64,000 nucleotides of DNA from an uncultured Acidobacteriia bacterium (GCA_903881085.1 CAIRSA010000352.1:21534-85533), one strand, 5' to 3'. Counted from the first letter of the stretch, positions 43,658 to 52,933 are shown. Notes: generated by a model not told the origin, from the sequence alone. A program made the numbers and translations.

Positions 43658-44890
43658 CTACTTTTCAGCGAGTTCTTTCTGCACATATTCGCGTAAGCTC
43701 TGTAAAGCGGAATGAGGCTTGCCTGGGCTTGGGCCAAGCGCCTGGGCAACCTCTTCCAACACTTTGTGGCGCGCGGCCTTGCCCTCATCCGCGGCATGGT
43801 CCAGTGCCATTGCCAAATGGTAAAAGTACATGTAGGTGGACTTTTCAAGATCCTCGTCGTTTTGCGCATCGCGAATCAGATCGAGATGCATGTGCGCGCA
43901 ATCGGCCAGTGGTTGCACCAACGCAACCGGCGTATGATACAGCGCGTAGGCCGCGAAAACAGCCTGTCGGGCGAGTGTGCGGTCATTCGAGCGCAGCAAG
44001 GCCGCCAATTCCAAAGGCCGCGCCCGAACTGCTTCCACTTCACGGAATGTCTCGCCGCCAACATGTGGCGTGGGGTCCCCCGGTGTGCGCTCAAAAAACG
44101 GCAGCCATTGGGCGATTGGTGCGTTGTCGGCCATCGCGGCGAGGGCTTTGTTCCGAGCCTCCACGCGCTCTACCGCAGGGTCGGGGTGTTCTTTGTTGAA
44201 CACGGATTCAAGTTGCACGCGGTAACGGAATTCGCCGCCCGCGCCGCTCGCCCAGCCACTCCACTGCATGTGCTGCGGCTTGGGACTAGCCGGTAGCGGC
44301 ACCTCGAAGATCAGCTTTTTCTCTTCTCCGAACGCTACGTGCAGGTTGCGCGGCTTCCTGCTCTTTTCGATGTAGACGCCGCACCACGCCAGCCACTGTC
44401 CATCGGCCCCGGACGGTGGTTGCAGTTCGAGTTTGCCGCCCGTTATTTGGCTAGGATGGACATTGGCTCCCTCCTCGTATTGCAGCCAGCAGTAGTTCTT
44501 CTTTTCTGATTGCGTTTCCCTGGCCGGCGAAACGCCGCGCGGACAATTGAGTTCCAGCTCTAGAAACAACTTCTCATTTTGTATGGTGGGCGCCTTATCG
44601 TCGAAATAAACGGCAGCCACCCCGGCCAGCACTGTCAGCAGCAACACCGCTGCAGCCGCATAGCCTTGCGCCTTCCAGAAATCAGAGGAGAGAAACGAGG
44701 CGGACAGGATTCCAATAACAAATCCGCCCCCCGCGCCAGTCAGCATCACAAACAGCGCAAAGTATCCCGCCGCTCCTTCGCGGCTGGTGATCTCCTGGTA
44801 TGAGATCAAAAACTCCGACAGCCCGAACGCAGCGACGCCGCCTATTGCCGCCGTGCCGACGATCACCCCAAGCGTACCGCCCCACCCCAT
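43658..44890 (-). CDS. membrane protein of unknown function
   Basis: 410 residues. Three predicted membrane segments near residues 4-25, 41-64 and 77-96 are followed by a soluble region. About 105-240 is beta-rich with Cys-115 and Cys-133 and Cys-169, and about 245-410 is helical (HEAT- or TPR-like). I recognise no family. It is convergent with the fucosidase gene (5 nt apart) and stands alone on its strand. Confidence 0.75.
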   Translation of the reverse strand: MGWGGTLGVIVGTAAIGGVAAFGLSEFLISYQEITSREGAAGYFALFVMLTGAGGGFVIGILSASFLSSDFWKAQGYAAAAVLLLTVLAGVAAVYFDDKAPTIQNEKLFLELELNCPRGVSPARETQSEKKNYCWLQYEEGANVHPSQITGGKLELQPPSGADGQWLAWCGVYIEKSRKPRNLHVAFGEEKKLIFEVPLPASPKPQHMQWSGWASGAGGEFRYRVQLESVFNKEHPDPAVERVEARNKALAAMADNAPIAQWLPFFERTPGDPTPHVGGETFREVEAVRARPLELAALLRSNDRTLARQAVFAAYALYHTPVALVQPLADCAHMHLDLIRDAQNDEDLEKSTYMYFYHLAMALDHAADEGKAARHKVLEEVAQALGPSPGKPHSALQSLREYVQKELAEK

Positions 44891-44983
44891 CTGATTGTCC
44901 CTGTGCGAAGGCTCGCACTAATAGTAAGCGCAATCAGACCAGCGAATCGATCATGCTGCTTGTTTTTGTTTGGCCAGGCAGGT

Positions 44984-46414
44984 TCAATCCCGCGGCGTCA
45001 GCTTCAACATACTCAGATTTACAGTAAACGCCCGCTCATCTGTCGCCACCTTCCACACTGGCGAGAACGACAGATCAATCCTATATTCGTCAGCGTCCGG
45101 AATATCCGCCTCCAGAATAAACAATCCCGGCCGGTCGAGCGTCCACTGTCCTGCGCGCACACCGTTCACTGCAATCTCTGCCTTCAACGGCTCGCCCTGC
45201 GCCAGTGCGTTCTCATGCGCATGTCCGCGTACACGCAGACGCTGCGGACCCGGTCGCACACGCGTCAACTTCGCCGAAGCGGAGGCGCCAATCCAGCGGT
45301 ACTTGTTCCCGAAAATGCCTTCCAGATCATACCAGCCGTTCAGCAGCTTCGATTCGTGTCCTGGCAGCGAAAAGTCGATCGCATCGCCCACGTCTCCGGG
45401 ATACAGTTCCTTCTTATCCACAGAACGTAGCAGGTTATAAACCCCTCCTTCGTTCGGCGCTTTGTAGCCGCACTTGCAGAACACCGTATCATCATGATCG
45501 CGATCAAGCGAACCGTTGCAATCCGGGCAGCGCAGCAGCGTTTCAAATCGGCCGGTCCAGGTCTGTGGCACGCGCTCGCCGGCTTTGCGGCACACTGCCG
45601 CCAGCGTTCCGCCCAGTAGTCGCGCCGCGCGCCAGTCCGACCGCTGCGGATCGAAGCGGCGCGCAATGCGCTTTACGATGCTTTCGCCAGGACCGCGCTC
45701 TGGCACAAAAATCTCATACTCCTGGGCGACGAAGTGCTTCGTGATCAAGTCGTGCCAGTGGCGCAACTCCATCGTGTGGTTCTGCCTGATGCCGAAGCTC
45801 TCTTCCTGGTGCGCTCCAATTACATCACGCACAAAGTATCCGAGCAAACCCCACTCATACAGCTTGCGCTCCCACGGCTTCATCGTCTCCCAATACGGGC
45901 AGCGATACAGCCGCAACGACAGCCGCCGCCGCAGCGGCTCCTCGGCGAAGATGAAGACGCCTCCCGGTGCCAGCACCCGCTTCACTTCCAGGAACACGCT
46001 TTCGATGTCCATGAATTGGCTGAGCATCTGAAAGGCCAACACAGCCGAGAGGGAGCCATCGCGGAATGGCAGATTCAACGCGTCGCCCGCCACGCGCACC
46101 ATCGCGCGTGGCATACCCCATTGCTCTTGAAGTGCAATCCCATGGCGTAGGGAATCGGCCGAAATGTCGAGCGCGAATCCATCCGCCCCAAACTCGTTCT
46201 CCAGCATGTAGCTGGTGTGGCCGGCGTTTGATCCGATCTCCAGAAACGGCGTCATCGGCCCAATGAAGGCCAGATGATTGCGCAATACTGCCCCACGGCG
46301 TTGATTCTCTTCGGCATACACGCGCATCGCCCGCTCCGGCTCGCCTAAGGATGCGAAGTTATGAAACTCCACCTGGGCTCGCTTCACGGACAGGGCTTGG
46401 GCTTGATCGTTCAT
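44984..46414 (-). CDS. class I SAM methyltransferase with zinc-ribbon insert
   Basis: 476 residues. SAM motif FLEIGSNAGHTSYML near 58-72, DALNLPFRDGSLSAVLAFQMLSQF and VLAPGGVFIFAEEP show a Methyltransf_11 domain (about 50-180). A four-Cys ribbon CPDC...CKCGY follows near 300-325, recalling Trm112-like elements in sugar or lipid methyltransferases, then a beta-sandwich C-terminus (RLRVRGHAHENAL). The ATG at 46414 shares one base with the stop of the HAD gene upstream (TGATG), so the two are co-translated. Substrate probably a glycan or lipid; not demonstrable. Confidence 0.85.
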   Translation of the reverse strand: MNDQAQALSVKRAQVEFHNFASLGEPERAMRVYAEENQRRGAVLRNHLAFIGPMTPFLEIGSNAGHTSYMLENEFGADGFALDISADSLRHGIALQEQWGMPRAMVRVAGDALNLPFRDGSLSAVLAFQMLSQFMDIESVFLEVKRVLAPGGVFIFAEEPLRRRLSLRLYRCPYWETMKPWERKLYEWGLLGYFVRDVIGAHQEESFGIRQNHTMELRHWHDLITKHFVAQEYEIFVPERGPGESIVKRIARRFDPQRSDWRAARLLGGTLAAVCRKAGERVPQTWTGRFETLLRCPDCNGSLDRDHDDTVFCKCGYKAPNEGGVYNLLRSVDKKELYPGDVGDAIDFSLPGHESKLLNGWYDLEGIFGNKYRWIGASASAKLTRVRPGPQRLRVRGHAHENALAQGEPLKAEIAVNGVRAGQWTLDRPGLFILEADIPDADEYRIDLSFSPVWKVATDERAFTVNLSMLKLTPRD

Positions 46415-47118
46415 CAAATGGTTTCCTTGGGCTGCAATAACCAGTCTAGGGGAAGTTGCCTCAGGTCATCAATTAAAAGGTCGGGCGAATGTAGTCGTAA
46501 CTCTTCCGCTGGCGACAAACCGGTGGTGACCGCAACCGACCGCACGCCGTTCGCCTTGGCGGCCAGAACGTCATTCGGATGGTCGCCGATCATCGTCACT
46601 GTGGAATGACTGTCTATCCAGCCTTCGCGCCGTGCCTGTTTGATGGCCAGCCCGATCAGTTCCGCCCGCGTCTTGCCGAACTCAGAAAACGAGCCGAACT
46701 TCAAATATTGCTTCAGCCCGGCCATTTCCATCTTTTTCCAACCTATGCGGGTCAGGTTACCAGTTACCAGTCCGGTAACCACATTTGGCTTTCGCGATAG
46801 CCGGTAAAGCAGCATTCTGGCCCCTGGGCACACCTTACGGCTTAGATCAGGACAGGTGCGAGAATAGATGGCTTGCGCCTTCTCCAAAATCTCGGGCATG
46901 GCTGCCTTCGCCGCTTTTGGGGATACGCGAGCGGCGCGCATCATTATGGATAGGATGTCGCGGTCGAGCATCCCTTGTACCGGTATCCCTTCCGTTGTTG
47001 TCTCTACGCCCGTAACCTGTTGAACTGCCTTGACTAAGGCCATTCTGTGGTGCGGCCCGGCTTTGCGCACAAGTGTTCCGTCGATATCGAACAATACCAT
47101 GGATCGAATATACTGCAT
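46414..47118 (-). CDS. HAD-superfamily phosphatase (Gph-like)
   Basis: 234 residues. Motif I FDIDGTL (10-16), motif II TGLVTGN, motif III Lys, and motif IV IGDHPNDVLAAKANG. A helical cap lies between motifs I and II, as in phosphoglycolate-type phosphatases. The start at 47118 is supported by a -10 element TATAGT (47127-47132) 8 nt upstream, which would make the message leaderless; an ATG at 47100 is the alternative. First gene of an operon with the methyltransferase. Confidence 0.9.
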   Translation of the reverse strand: MQYIRSMVLFDIDGTLVRKAGPHHRMALVKAVQQVTGVETTTEGIPVQGMLDRDILSIMMRAARVSPKAAKAAMPEILEKAQAIYSRTCPDLSRKVCPGARMLLYRLSRKPNVVTGLVTGNLTRIGWKKMEMAGLKQYLKFGSFSEFGKTRAELIGLAIKQARREGWIDSHSTVTMIGDHPNDVLAAKANGVRSVAVTTGLSPAEELRLHSPDLLIDDLRQLPLDWLLQPKETI

Positions 47119-47126
47119 GCTCTATT

Positions 47127-47132
47127 ACTATA
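47127..47132 (-). promoter_or_regulatory. -10 element for leaderless HAD transcript
   Basis: TATAGT on the minus strand ends 8 nt before the ATG at 47118, so transcription is expected to start on the start codon. Confidence 0.45.
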
Positions 47133-47276
47133 CCGAGCCCAGATGAGCGCTGTTGATCTTCAGTGCGCCGGGTGATAGTCCCATAAATTCGGTACATACT
47201 CCTCGCATACCCTTACGTTTTAAGACTTTCTTTTTATTTTGGCTTGGTGTAGGATGACTTGGAGGGGAAAAGTAAG

Positions 47277-48059
47277 ATGATTCCAAACATGACACACAAA
47301 CTATTGATTGGTACCTTTTTTATCGGAGCGGCACAGGTCTTCGCAGTACCCGTAACGATTCATAGCACGGGGATTGGATCCGGCACGGACAACTGGTATA
47401 CTTTGTCGGCCGTTGGCTATGGATCAACGCCTACGATTGTGACAAATTCGGCATATGTGATTCCCGCGACTTCGGTACCTATCCCGGGTACAACGACTGC
47501 CGGCGTTACGCTGAGCTCGTGGATAACCGGTGGCGGCAGCGGCGGCCAATGGATTGCGCCGACACCTCAGGTCGACACGTTTTGCGGGACCACGGTGACG
47601 CCGTGCGCGACTCCCTCGACGATCACGCTTGCAACTACCCAGTTTCATACATCAGCCGCTTCTGAAGTTTATGATTACTCAACGACGTTCAGCCTGTCTG
47701 GCCTTAACATCGCCTCCACGGTAATCACCGGTTTCTGGGCTGCCGACGGCAACGGAACGAACATTATTATCAACGGGCATGTTACCAACCTCAAAACCGT
47801 GACGAACCCGGCTCTGGAAATTGCCGGCGGCTATGCTTCGCTCACGGCGTTCACACTTAACAACGGCAGCTGCATTGGCGGCAGCTGTTTCGTATCCGGT
47901 CTAAACACAATTACTTTTGAAGTTACCAACGGTTCTGCCGAGACCGGTTTGCGCGTTGACTTCGCCTCAGCCAACGCCGATCCTACTCCAGAGCCCGCCA
48001 CTTGGATGTCAATCCTGGGCGGAATCGGAGCTCTTGCACTGCTTCGCCGCCGTCAGTAG
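47277..48059 (+). CDS. PEP-CTERM-anchored secreted protein
   Basis: 260 residues from ATG at 47277 (GGAGG upstream). Signal peptide (about 1-24, AQVFA), a Thr/Ser/Gly-rich beta-structured body, and the C-terminal sorting signal TPEPATWMSILGGIGALAL followed by LRRRQ. PEP-CTERM proteins are processed by an exosortase and released or attached at the surface, often with exopolysaccharide. No exosortase gene lies in the window. The body has two Cys pairs (FCGTTVTPC, SCIGGSC). Function unknown. Confidence 0.88.
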   Translation: MIPNMTHKLLIGTFFIGAAQVFAVPVTIHSTGIGSGTDNWYTLSAVGYGSTPTIVTNSAYVIPATSVPIPGTTTAGVTLSSWITGGGSGGQWIAPTPQVDTFCGTTVTPCATPSTITLATTQFHTSAASEVYDYSTTFSLSGLNIASTVITGFWAADGNGTNIIINGHVTNLKTVTNPALEIAGGYASLTAFTLNNGSCIGGSCFVSGLNTITFEVTNGSAETGLRVDFASANADPTPEPATWMSILGGIGALALLRRRQ

Positions 48060-48080
48060 CCTGTAATCAACATGTTCCCC

Positions 48081-48110
48081 AAAACCGGCCCGAAGGGGCC
48101 GGTTTTTTTA
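48081..48110 (+). terminator. intrinsic terminator after PEP-CTERM gene
   Basis: CCGGCCC-gaag-GGGCCGG stem extended by AAAA/TTTT pairing, then a T7 run, 22 nt after the stop. A strong rho-independent terminator. Confidence 0.92.
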
Positions 48111-48157
48111 TTGGGACGGCAAGTGCCGCCAACGTTGCCTCGCGGTATAGTAGATAC

Positions 48158-48706
48158 TTGCGGCGCTTCCTCTCCAATCACATCCCACCCTTCAACCGGG
48201 TCCTCCTGGTTGAAAGTGGATCCCGCCAACTGTTTGAAGACCTTTTGCCGGGGCTTTACGAAATCTACGGGGAAACCATGCGGCTTGATCTGGTCACCTG
48301 CTATGCCGGCATTCCCAAGACGTTTCGCGAAGAGCAAGGCGATGTCTACCGGACCGGCGAATATCAAGGGGCTGCCGGACGAACAAGACTCTACTCCGTG
48401 CTTCGAAACAATGGCTACAGCGTGATGGGCATTATCTGTTCGGCTGAGCCCATCCTGGCCAAGTGGAAATGGATGCTGGTCTGGAAAGTACCAGCCAAGC
48501 TCTTCATATTGAACGAAAACGGCGACTATTTTTGGGTCGACCGCGGACAGTGGAAGACTGTCCGTCACTTTGCGTTATACAGGGCTGGACTATCTGGAGC
48601 GGGCGCCGTGGCGACTCTGTTCCGCCTCGCGATGTTCCCCCTCACTTTGACATACCTGCTGCTATTTGCGGCAGCGGCTCATCTACGAAGAAAGGCAAGA
48701 GCATGA
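48158..48706 (+). CDS. unknown protein with C-terminal membrane segment
   Basis: 182 residues from TTG at 48158. The frame is open further upstream but would run back through the terminator and the PEP-CTERM gene, so that part is rejected. A -10-like TATAGT (48146-48151) lies 6 nt before the TTG, suggesting a leaderless start. Conserved-looking segments are LLVESGSRQLFEDLLPGLYE, EPILAKWKWMLVWKVPAKLF and LNENGDYFWVDR; a C-terminal membrane helix (LFRLAMFPLTLTYLLLFAAA) ends the protein. The first part loosely resembles GT-B glycosyltransferase N-domains, a weak guess. It is coupled by ATGA to the oxidoreductase. Confidence 0.7.
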   Translation: MRRFLSNHIPPFNRVLLVESGSRQLFEDLLPGLYEIYGETMRLDLVTCYAGIPKTFREEQGDVYRTGEYQGAAGRTRLYSVLRNNGYSVMGIICSAEPILAKWKWMLVWKVPAKLFILNENGDYFWVDRGQWKTVRHFALYRAGLSGAGAVATLFRLAMFPLTLTYLLLFAAAAHLRRKARA

Positions 48707-49677
48707 AAGCAATCTTAGTTTCTGAATGTGGCGGACCAGAGAAGCTGGTTTTGGGCGATGTCGCGGTCCCAACGCCGGGCGCAGGTCAGGCGCTGGTTAA
48801 GATCGTCCATAGCGGTGTGAACTTCATCGACATCTATTTCCGGATTGGTCTCTATAAGGCCGACCTGCCGTTCACACCTGGCATGGAAGCTTCGGGGATC
48901 GTCGAAGCGGTGGGCGAAGGCGTGACTGACGTTGCGGCGGGCGACCGCGTGGCTTATGCGATGTGTCGCGGATCCTATGCCGAATACGCCGTGGTTCCGG
49001 CCTGGCAGCTGGTAAAGGTGCCCGATGCACTTTCCTTGGACAAAGCCGCCGGAGCGATGCTGCAGGGCATGACCGCCCATTACCTGACCCATTCCACTTT
49101 TCCCCTGAACGATACCCATACCGCGCTGATCCATGCCGCCGCTGGCGGCGCCGGGTTGCTCACTGTCCAGATGGCGAAGATGCGCGGTGCCCGAGTCATC
49201 GGTACCGTTGGCACCAAGGCCAAAGCTGAGTTGGCCCGCGCGGCTGGGGCCGACGAAGTGATCCTTTACGACGAACAGGAATTCGACGTTGAAGTGAAGC
49301 GGCTGACTGGCGGTAAGGGCGTCGATGTAGTGTACGATTCCGTGGGTGCCTCCACCTTCCAGAAGAGCCTCAATTCGCTCCGTATTCGCGGCATGATGGT
49401 GAGCTTCGGCAACGCCAGCGGCGCGGTGCCGGCCGTTGAACCACTGCTGCTGAATCAGAAGGGTTCGCTCTTCCTGACCAGGCCGACCTTGGCCCATCAT
49501 TGCCTTGACCGCCAGGAACTTTCGTGGCGCGCAAACGATGTCCTCGGTTGGATTGCAGACGGCAAGCTCTCATTGCATATCGATAAAAGCTATCCGCTGG
49601 CCGATGCAGGTGTAGCGCATGAGGACCTGGCATCGCGCCGCACCACGGGTAAACTGCTCCTGAACGTGGAAGGGTAG
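48703..49677 (+). CDS. zeta-crystallin-type NADPH:quinone oxidoreductase
   Basis: 324 residues from ATG 48703. Medium-chain dehydrogenase fold without structural or catalytic zinc ligands: GVNFIDIYFRIGLYK, PGMEASGIVEAVGEGV, LQGMTAHYLTHSTF, and the nucleotide motif HAAAGGAGLLTVQMAK. These mark QorA-type quinone reductases, which reduce quinones with NADPH. It starts within the stop of the unknown gene (ATGA) and precedes the peptidase by 26 nt containing a small hairpin, so it may head a larger transcript into accBC. Confidence 0.92.
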   Translation: MKAILVSECGGPEKLVLGDVAVPTPGAGQALVKIVHSGVNFIDIYFRIGLYKADLPFTPGMEASGIVEAVGEGVTDVAAGDRVAYAMCRGSYAEYAVVPAWQLVKVPDALSLDKAAGAMLQGMTAHYLTHSTFPLNDTHTALIHAAAGGAGLLTVQMAKMRGARVIGTVGTKAKAELARAAGADEVILYDEQEFDVEVKRLTGGKGVDVVYDSVGASTFQKSLNSLRIRGMMVSFGNASGAVPAVEPLLLNQKGSLFLTRPTLAHHCLDRQELSWRANDVLGWIADGKLSLHIDKSYPLADAGVAHEDLASRRTTGKLLLNVEG

Positions 49678-49697
49678 GACAGTCGATTCGCCTGTCC
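49677..49697. repeat. small hairpin related to the REP at 36.1 kb
   Basis: GGACAG and CTGTCC form a 6-bp stem with a 9-nt loop. The segment CGATTCGCCTG is shared with the right arm of the REPIN at 36080-36146, so the two probably belong to one repeat family. Confidence 0.5.
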
Positions 49698-49703
49698 AAA
49701 TCA

Positions 49704-50768
49704 ATGACGAACGCCCAAACCGACACGCCCGATTTCGATACGCTGCGGGAACGTTACGATGCCATCGTCGTAACCACCCTGCAGAACGTGCGCTATCTGT
49801 GCGGCTTCACCGGCAGCAACGCGGTGCTGCTGATTCGCGGCAAAGCAATGACTCTGTTCACTGACCCGCGCTATACCATCCAGGCAAAAACGGAGACACA
49901 AGCAAAGGTCAAGATCGTTCGCGGCGATCTGCTCGCCGCGCTTGAAGAGCCATTGGCCAGATGCAGCATGATCGGTTTCGAAAACCGCCGCATCTCGTAT
50001 GCGGCCGTGGCGAACCTGCAGAAACGGCTGAAAGCCGGCGCGGCGCTGGCCGGCATCGAAGACACCATCGAGCGCAAGAGGATGGTGAAATCGGCGGCTG
50101 AAATTACTTTGATCCGCGAATCGGTAAACATCAATTCGCAGGCCTTCGAGCGCGGTCTGAAGCACTTCCGCCCAGACATGACCGAAAGTGACCTGGCGGC
50201 TGAACTTGACTACCAGCAACGCCTTGCCGGCGCGGAAAAACCGGCCTTCGATACCATTGTTGCCTCGGCCGAACGGTCGGCACTGCCTCACGCTCATCCC
50301 ACCGGAACAAAGCTGCCCCGGAATGGATTATTATTAATAGATATGGGCTCATTCCGGCGTGGGTACGCAAGCGACATGACCCGCACAGTGCACATAGGGC
50401 GTGCCAGCGCAAAAGTTCGTACCCTTTACAAGGCCGTGCTCGAAGCTCAGTTAGCGGCGATCGATGCCGTGAAACCAGACGTCACCACAGGGCGCGTGGA
50501 TCGGGCCGCGCGTGCAGTTTTGCAGAAGTATGGATTTGAGAAAGCCTTCGTGCACTCCACGGGGCATGGCCTTGGCTTGGAGATTCATGAGCCGCCGCGT
50601 ATTGGAAAGCGTGATAAGACGCGCCTGTGCGCAGGCATGGCGATTACCATCGAGCCAGGAGTTTATTTAGAGGGGATGGGGGGAATCCGCATTGAGGATA
50701 CGGTGCTTGTCACCGCTTCCGGATGCGAAATTCTGACCCCGACCCCAAAGGAATTTACGGTTTTATAG
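49704..50768 (+). CDS. Xaa-Pro aminopeptidase/dipeptidase (M24B)
   Basis: 354 residues. N-terminal creatinase-like domain (about 1-125) and pita-bread catalytic domain with dimetal ligands Asp in LLIDMGSFRRGYASDMTRT (two), His in STGHGLGLEIHE, Glu in ITIEPGVY and Glu in GGIRIEDT. It removes N-terminal residues before proline. Adjacency to accB (1 nt gap) is a widespread arrangement in bacteria, where this gene precedes accBC. Confidence 0.94.
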   Translation: MTNAQTDTPDFDTLRERYDAIVVTTLQNVRYLCGFTGSNAVLLIRGKAMTLFTDPRYTIQAKTETQAKVKIVRGDLLAALEEPLARCSMIGFENRRISYAAVANLQKRLKAGAALAGIEDTIERKRMVKSAAEITLIRESVNINSQAFERGLKHFRPDMTESDLAAELDYQQRLAGAEKPAFDTIVASAERSALPHAHPTGTKLPRNGLLLIDMGSFRRGYASDMTRTVHIGRASAKVRTLYKAVLEAQLAAIDAVKPDVTTGRVDRAARAVLQKYGFEKAFVHSTGHGLGLEIHEPPRIGKRDKTRLCAGMAITIEPGVYLEGMGGIRIEDTVLVTASGCEILTPTPKEFTVL

Positions 50769-50769
50769 G

Positions 50770-51252
50770 ATGACCATCCAGGAAATCAGGGAATTAGTAC
50801 AAGTTGTCACCGAGAGTGGCATCGCCGAATTGGAAGTCGAGCGCGACGACATACGCGTTCATGTGAAGAGAACGCATCCGGCAGCTGCGGAGGCTGTGGT
50901 TACCACTGCGGCCGTACCGGTGCAGACCGTGCAGCACGTTGCGGCACAGGTCGCCGCGCCACCCGTTCACACACCGGCCGCAGCCCCGGCTGCGCCTGCC
51001 GTTGATGCGAATGCGCAGACCGTGAAAGCGCCCATCGTGGGGACTTTCTATGAAGCGCCCTCGCCCGAGAGCCCGGTATTTGTGAAGGTGGGCGATACGG
51101 TGAAAGTGGGTCAGGTGCTCTGCATCATCGAATCCATGAAGCTCATGAACGAGATTGAATCGGATTTTGCCGGCGTCATCACTGCGCGCCTGGTGGAAAA
51201 CGGTAGTCCGGTGGAATACGGCGAGGCGCTGTTCACCATCCGCACCAACTAA
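50770..51252 (+). CDS. accB: biotin carboxyl carrier protein of acetyl-CoA carboxylase
   Basis: 160 residues. The N-terminal helical segment (1-35) is followed by an Ala/Pro/Val-rich flexible linker (about 36-82) and the biotinyl domain (83-160) with Lys-124 in ESMKLMNE as the biotin site. The thumb-type insert YEAPSPESP is present. It carries carboxybiotin between AccC and the carboxyltransferase in fatty-acid synthesis. It lies one base after the peptidase and 3 nt before accC. Confidence 0.97.
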   Translation: MTIQEIRELVQVVTESGIAELEVERDDIRVHVKRTHPAAAEAVVTTAAVPVQTVQHVAAQVAAPPVHTPAAAPAAPAVDANAQTVKAPIVGTFYEAPSPESPVFVKVGDTVKVGQVLCIIESMKLMNEIESDFAGVITARLVENGSPVEYGEALFTIRTN

Positions 51253-51255
51253 GCC

Positions 51256-52611
51256 ATGTTCCAGAAAATTCTTGTCGCCAACCGCGGAGAGATTGCGCTC
51301 CGCGTGATCTGTGCCGCTCGCGAGCTGGGAATTAAGACGGTCGCCGTCTATTCCGAAGCGGATCGCTACAGCCTGCATGTGCGCTTTGCCGACGAGGCCA
51401 TCTGCATTGGCCCGGCCAAGAGCGCCCGCAGCTATCTGGACATTCCCAGCGTCATCAGCGCGGCTGAGATCACCAACGCCGATGCCATTCATCCCGGCTA
51501 TGGCTTTCTGAGCGAGAATGCCGATTTCGCCGAAGTGTGCGAAACCAGCGGACTGCGTTTCATCGGGCCCAAAGCCGATGTCATCCGTATGATGGGCTTC
51601 AAACAACACGCCCGCACGGTAATGAAGAAAGCCGGCGTGCCGATTCTGCCTGGTTCGGAAGGGCTCATTCAGTCATCCGACGAGGCTCTCGAAATGGCCG
51701 AAAGGATTGGCTATCCCGTCATTCTGAAAGCCACGGCAGGCGGAGGTGGACGTGGCATGCGTGTCGTGCGCCATCCGTCGGAGTTGCCAAATTTGCTCGC
51801 CTCGGCCCAGGCCGAAGCCGGCGCCGCGTTTTCGTGCCCCGACGTCTATCTGGAAAAGTACATCGATTCGCCTCGCCACATTGAGTTTCAGGTGCTGGCC
51901 GATCTGCATGGCAACGTTGAAATTCTGGGCGAGCGCGAATGCTCCATTCAACGCCGTCACCAGAAGTTGATCGAGGAATCGCCCTCTCTCAAAGTGACGC
52001 CCAAACTGCGTGCGGACATCACCGCTTCGCTCAAGAAGGCCATGGGAGATATCGGCTATACCAACGCCGGCACCGTGGAATTCCTGATGGATGAAACGGG
52101 CATGTTGCACTTCATTGAAGTCAATGCGCGTGTGCAGGTGGAGCACCCGGTCACCGAATTCGTCACCGGCATCGATATTGTGAAGGCCCAACTGCGGATT
52201 GCTATGGGTGAGAAGCTGACCGACATTCTGAAGGGACCTGTGACGCTGACCGGGCACGCGATTGAGTGCCGCATCAATGCCGAGCATCCCGAGACGTTTG
52301 CTCCTTCGCCCGGGCGGCTCACCGGATGGAATGTTCCCGGCGGCATCGGCGTGCGCGTCGATACCTGCGCTTACACGGACTGGACGATCCCGCCTTACTA
52401 CGATTCACTCGTGGCCAAGCTGATTGTCCACGGTCGTGACCGGGCCGAGGCCATCGCCCGCATGAATCGCGCGCTCAGCATGTTTGTGGTGGAAGGGATC
52501 CACACGTCCATTCCGCTGCACCAGCGAATTCTCGCCGATCCTCAATTTCAAGCCGGTGAGTTCGACACTAACTTTATCCCGCGCTTTCTGGCGAAGAAAG
52601 CCGGCGCATAA
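51256..52611 (+). CDS. accC: biotin carboxylase of acetyl-CoA carboxylase
   Basis: 451 residues, the usual length. LVANRGEIALRVI at the N-terminus, ATP-grasp glycine loop KATAGGGGRGMRVV, and FIEVNARVQVEHPVTE containing catalytic Glu and Arg residues. It carboxylates biotin on AccB with ATP and bicarbonate. Tight spacing with accB indicates one operon. The next gene on this strand is 466 nt away, so accC is the last gene of the transcript. Confidence 0.98.
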   Translation: MFQKILVANRGEIALRVICAARELGIKTVAVYSEADRYSLHVRFADEAICIGPAKSARSYLDIPSVISAAEITNADAIHPGYGFLSENADFAEVCETSGLRFIGPKADVIRMMGFKQHARTVMKKAGVPILPGSEGLIQSSDEALEMAERIGYPVILKATAGGGGRGMRVVRHPSELPNLLASAQAEAGAAFSCPDVYLEKYIDSPRHIEFQVLADLHGNVEILGERECSIQRRHQKLIEESPSLKVTPKLRADITASLKKAMGDIGYTNAGTVEFLMDETGMLHFIEVNARVQVEHPVTEFVTGIDIVKAQLRIAMGEKLTDILKGPVTLTGHAIECRINAEHPETFAPSPGRLTGWNVPGGIGVRVDTCAYTDWTIPPYYDSLVAKLIVHGRDRAEAIARMNRALSMFVVEGIHTSIPLHQRILADPQFQAGEFDTNFIPRFLAKKAGA

Positions 52612-52736
52612 GCTCATTCCAGACGCTAGCCTCAGATCTCCTGATGTCATGCGGCGATTTTCGCTTATCGTGGAATTCGGATTGAGCCCGGACAACCGCA
52701 CCTGAGAACGTGTGAAGGAATCGGTTTGACCGCAAA

Positions 52737-52791
52737 TTGGACCGGCGGATCCTCCTTCGCCAAGGCTTCGGCGGACAGGTCGCCGGTCCAA
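52737..52791. repeat. REP-like inverted repeat
   Basis: TTGGACCGGCG (52737-52747) pairs exactly with CGCCGGTCCAA (52781-52791). The loop holds CTTCGCCAAGGCTTCGGCGG, a sequence type widely repeated between genes in many bacteria. It may stop transcription after accC. Confidence 0.7.
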
Positions 52792-52904
52792 ATTCTAATT
52801 AATTCACAGCTTCTCAGCCCAGCACTAGGCCAGGTGGCCAAGGCAAATCCGAAAGGAACTGAAAACAAAGGCATTTGAATTTTCAGTACCTTAAGGAGGT
52901 CTGA

Positions 52905-52933
52905 GCCTACGTCACCTGCGAAGTGGCGTAGGC
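52905..52933. repeat. REP-like hairpin
   Basis: GCCTACG-t-CAC (52905-52915) faces GTG-g-CGTAGGC (52923-52933), ten paired bases with one mismatch and a 7-nt loop. Confidence 0.65.

Noticed and set aside
48002..48157. N-terminal extension of the unknown 48158-48706 protein
   Set aside because: It would overlap the PEP-CTERM gene and pass through a strong intrinsic terminator.
52896..52933. Small ORF behind the GGAGGT in the accC to kinase gap
   Set aside because: No start codon lies at a suitable distance, and the following sequence is a hairpin.
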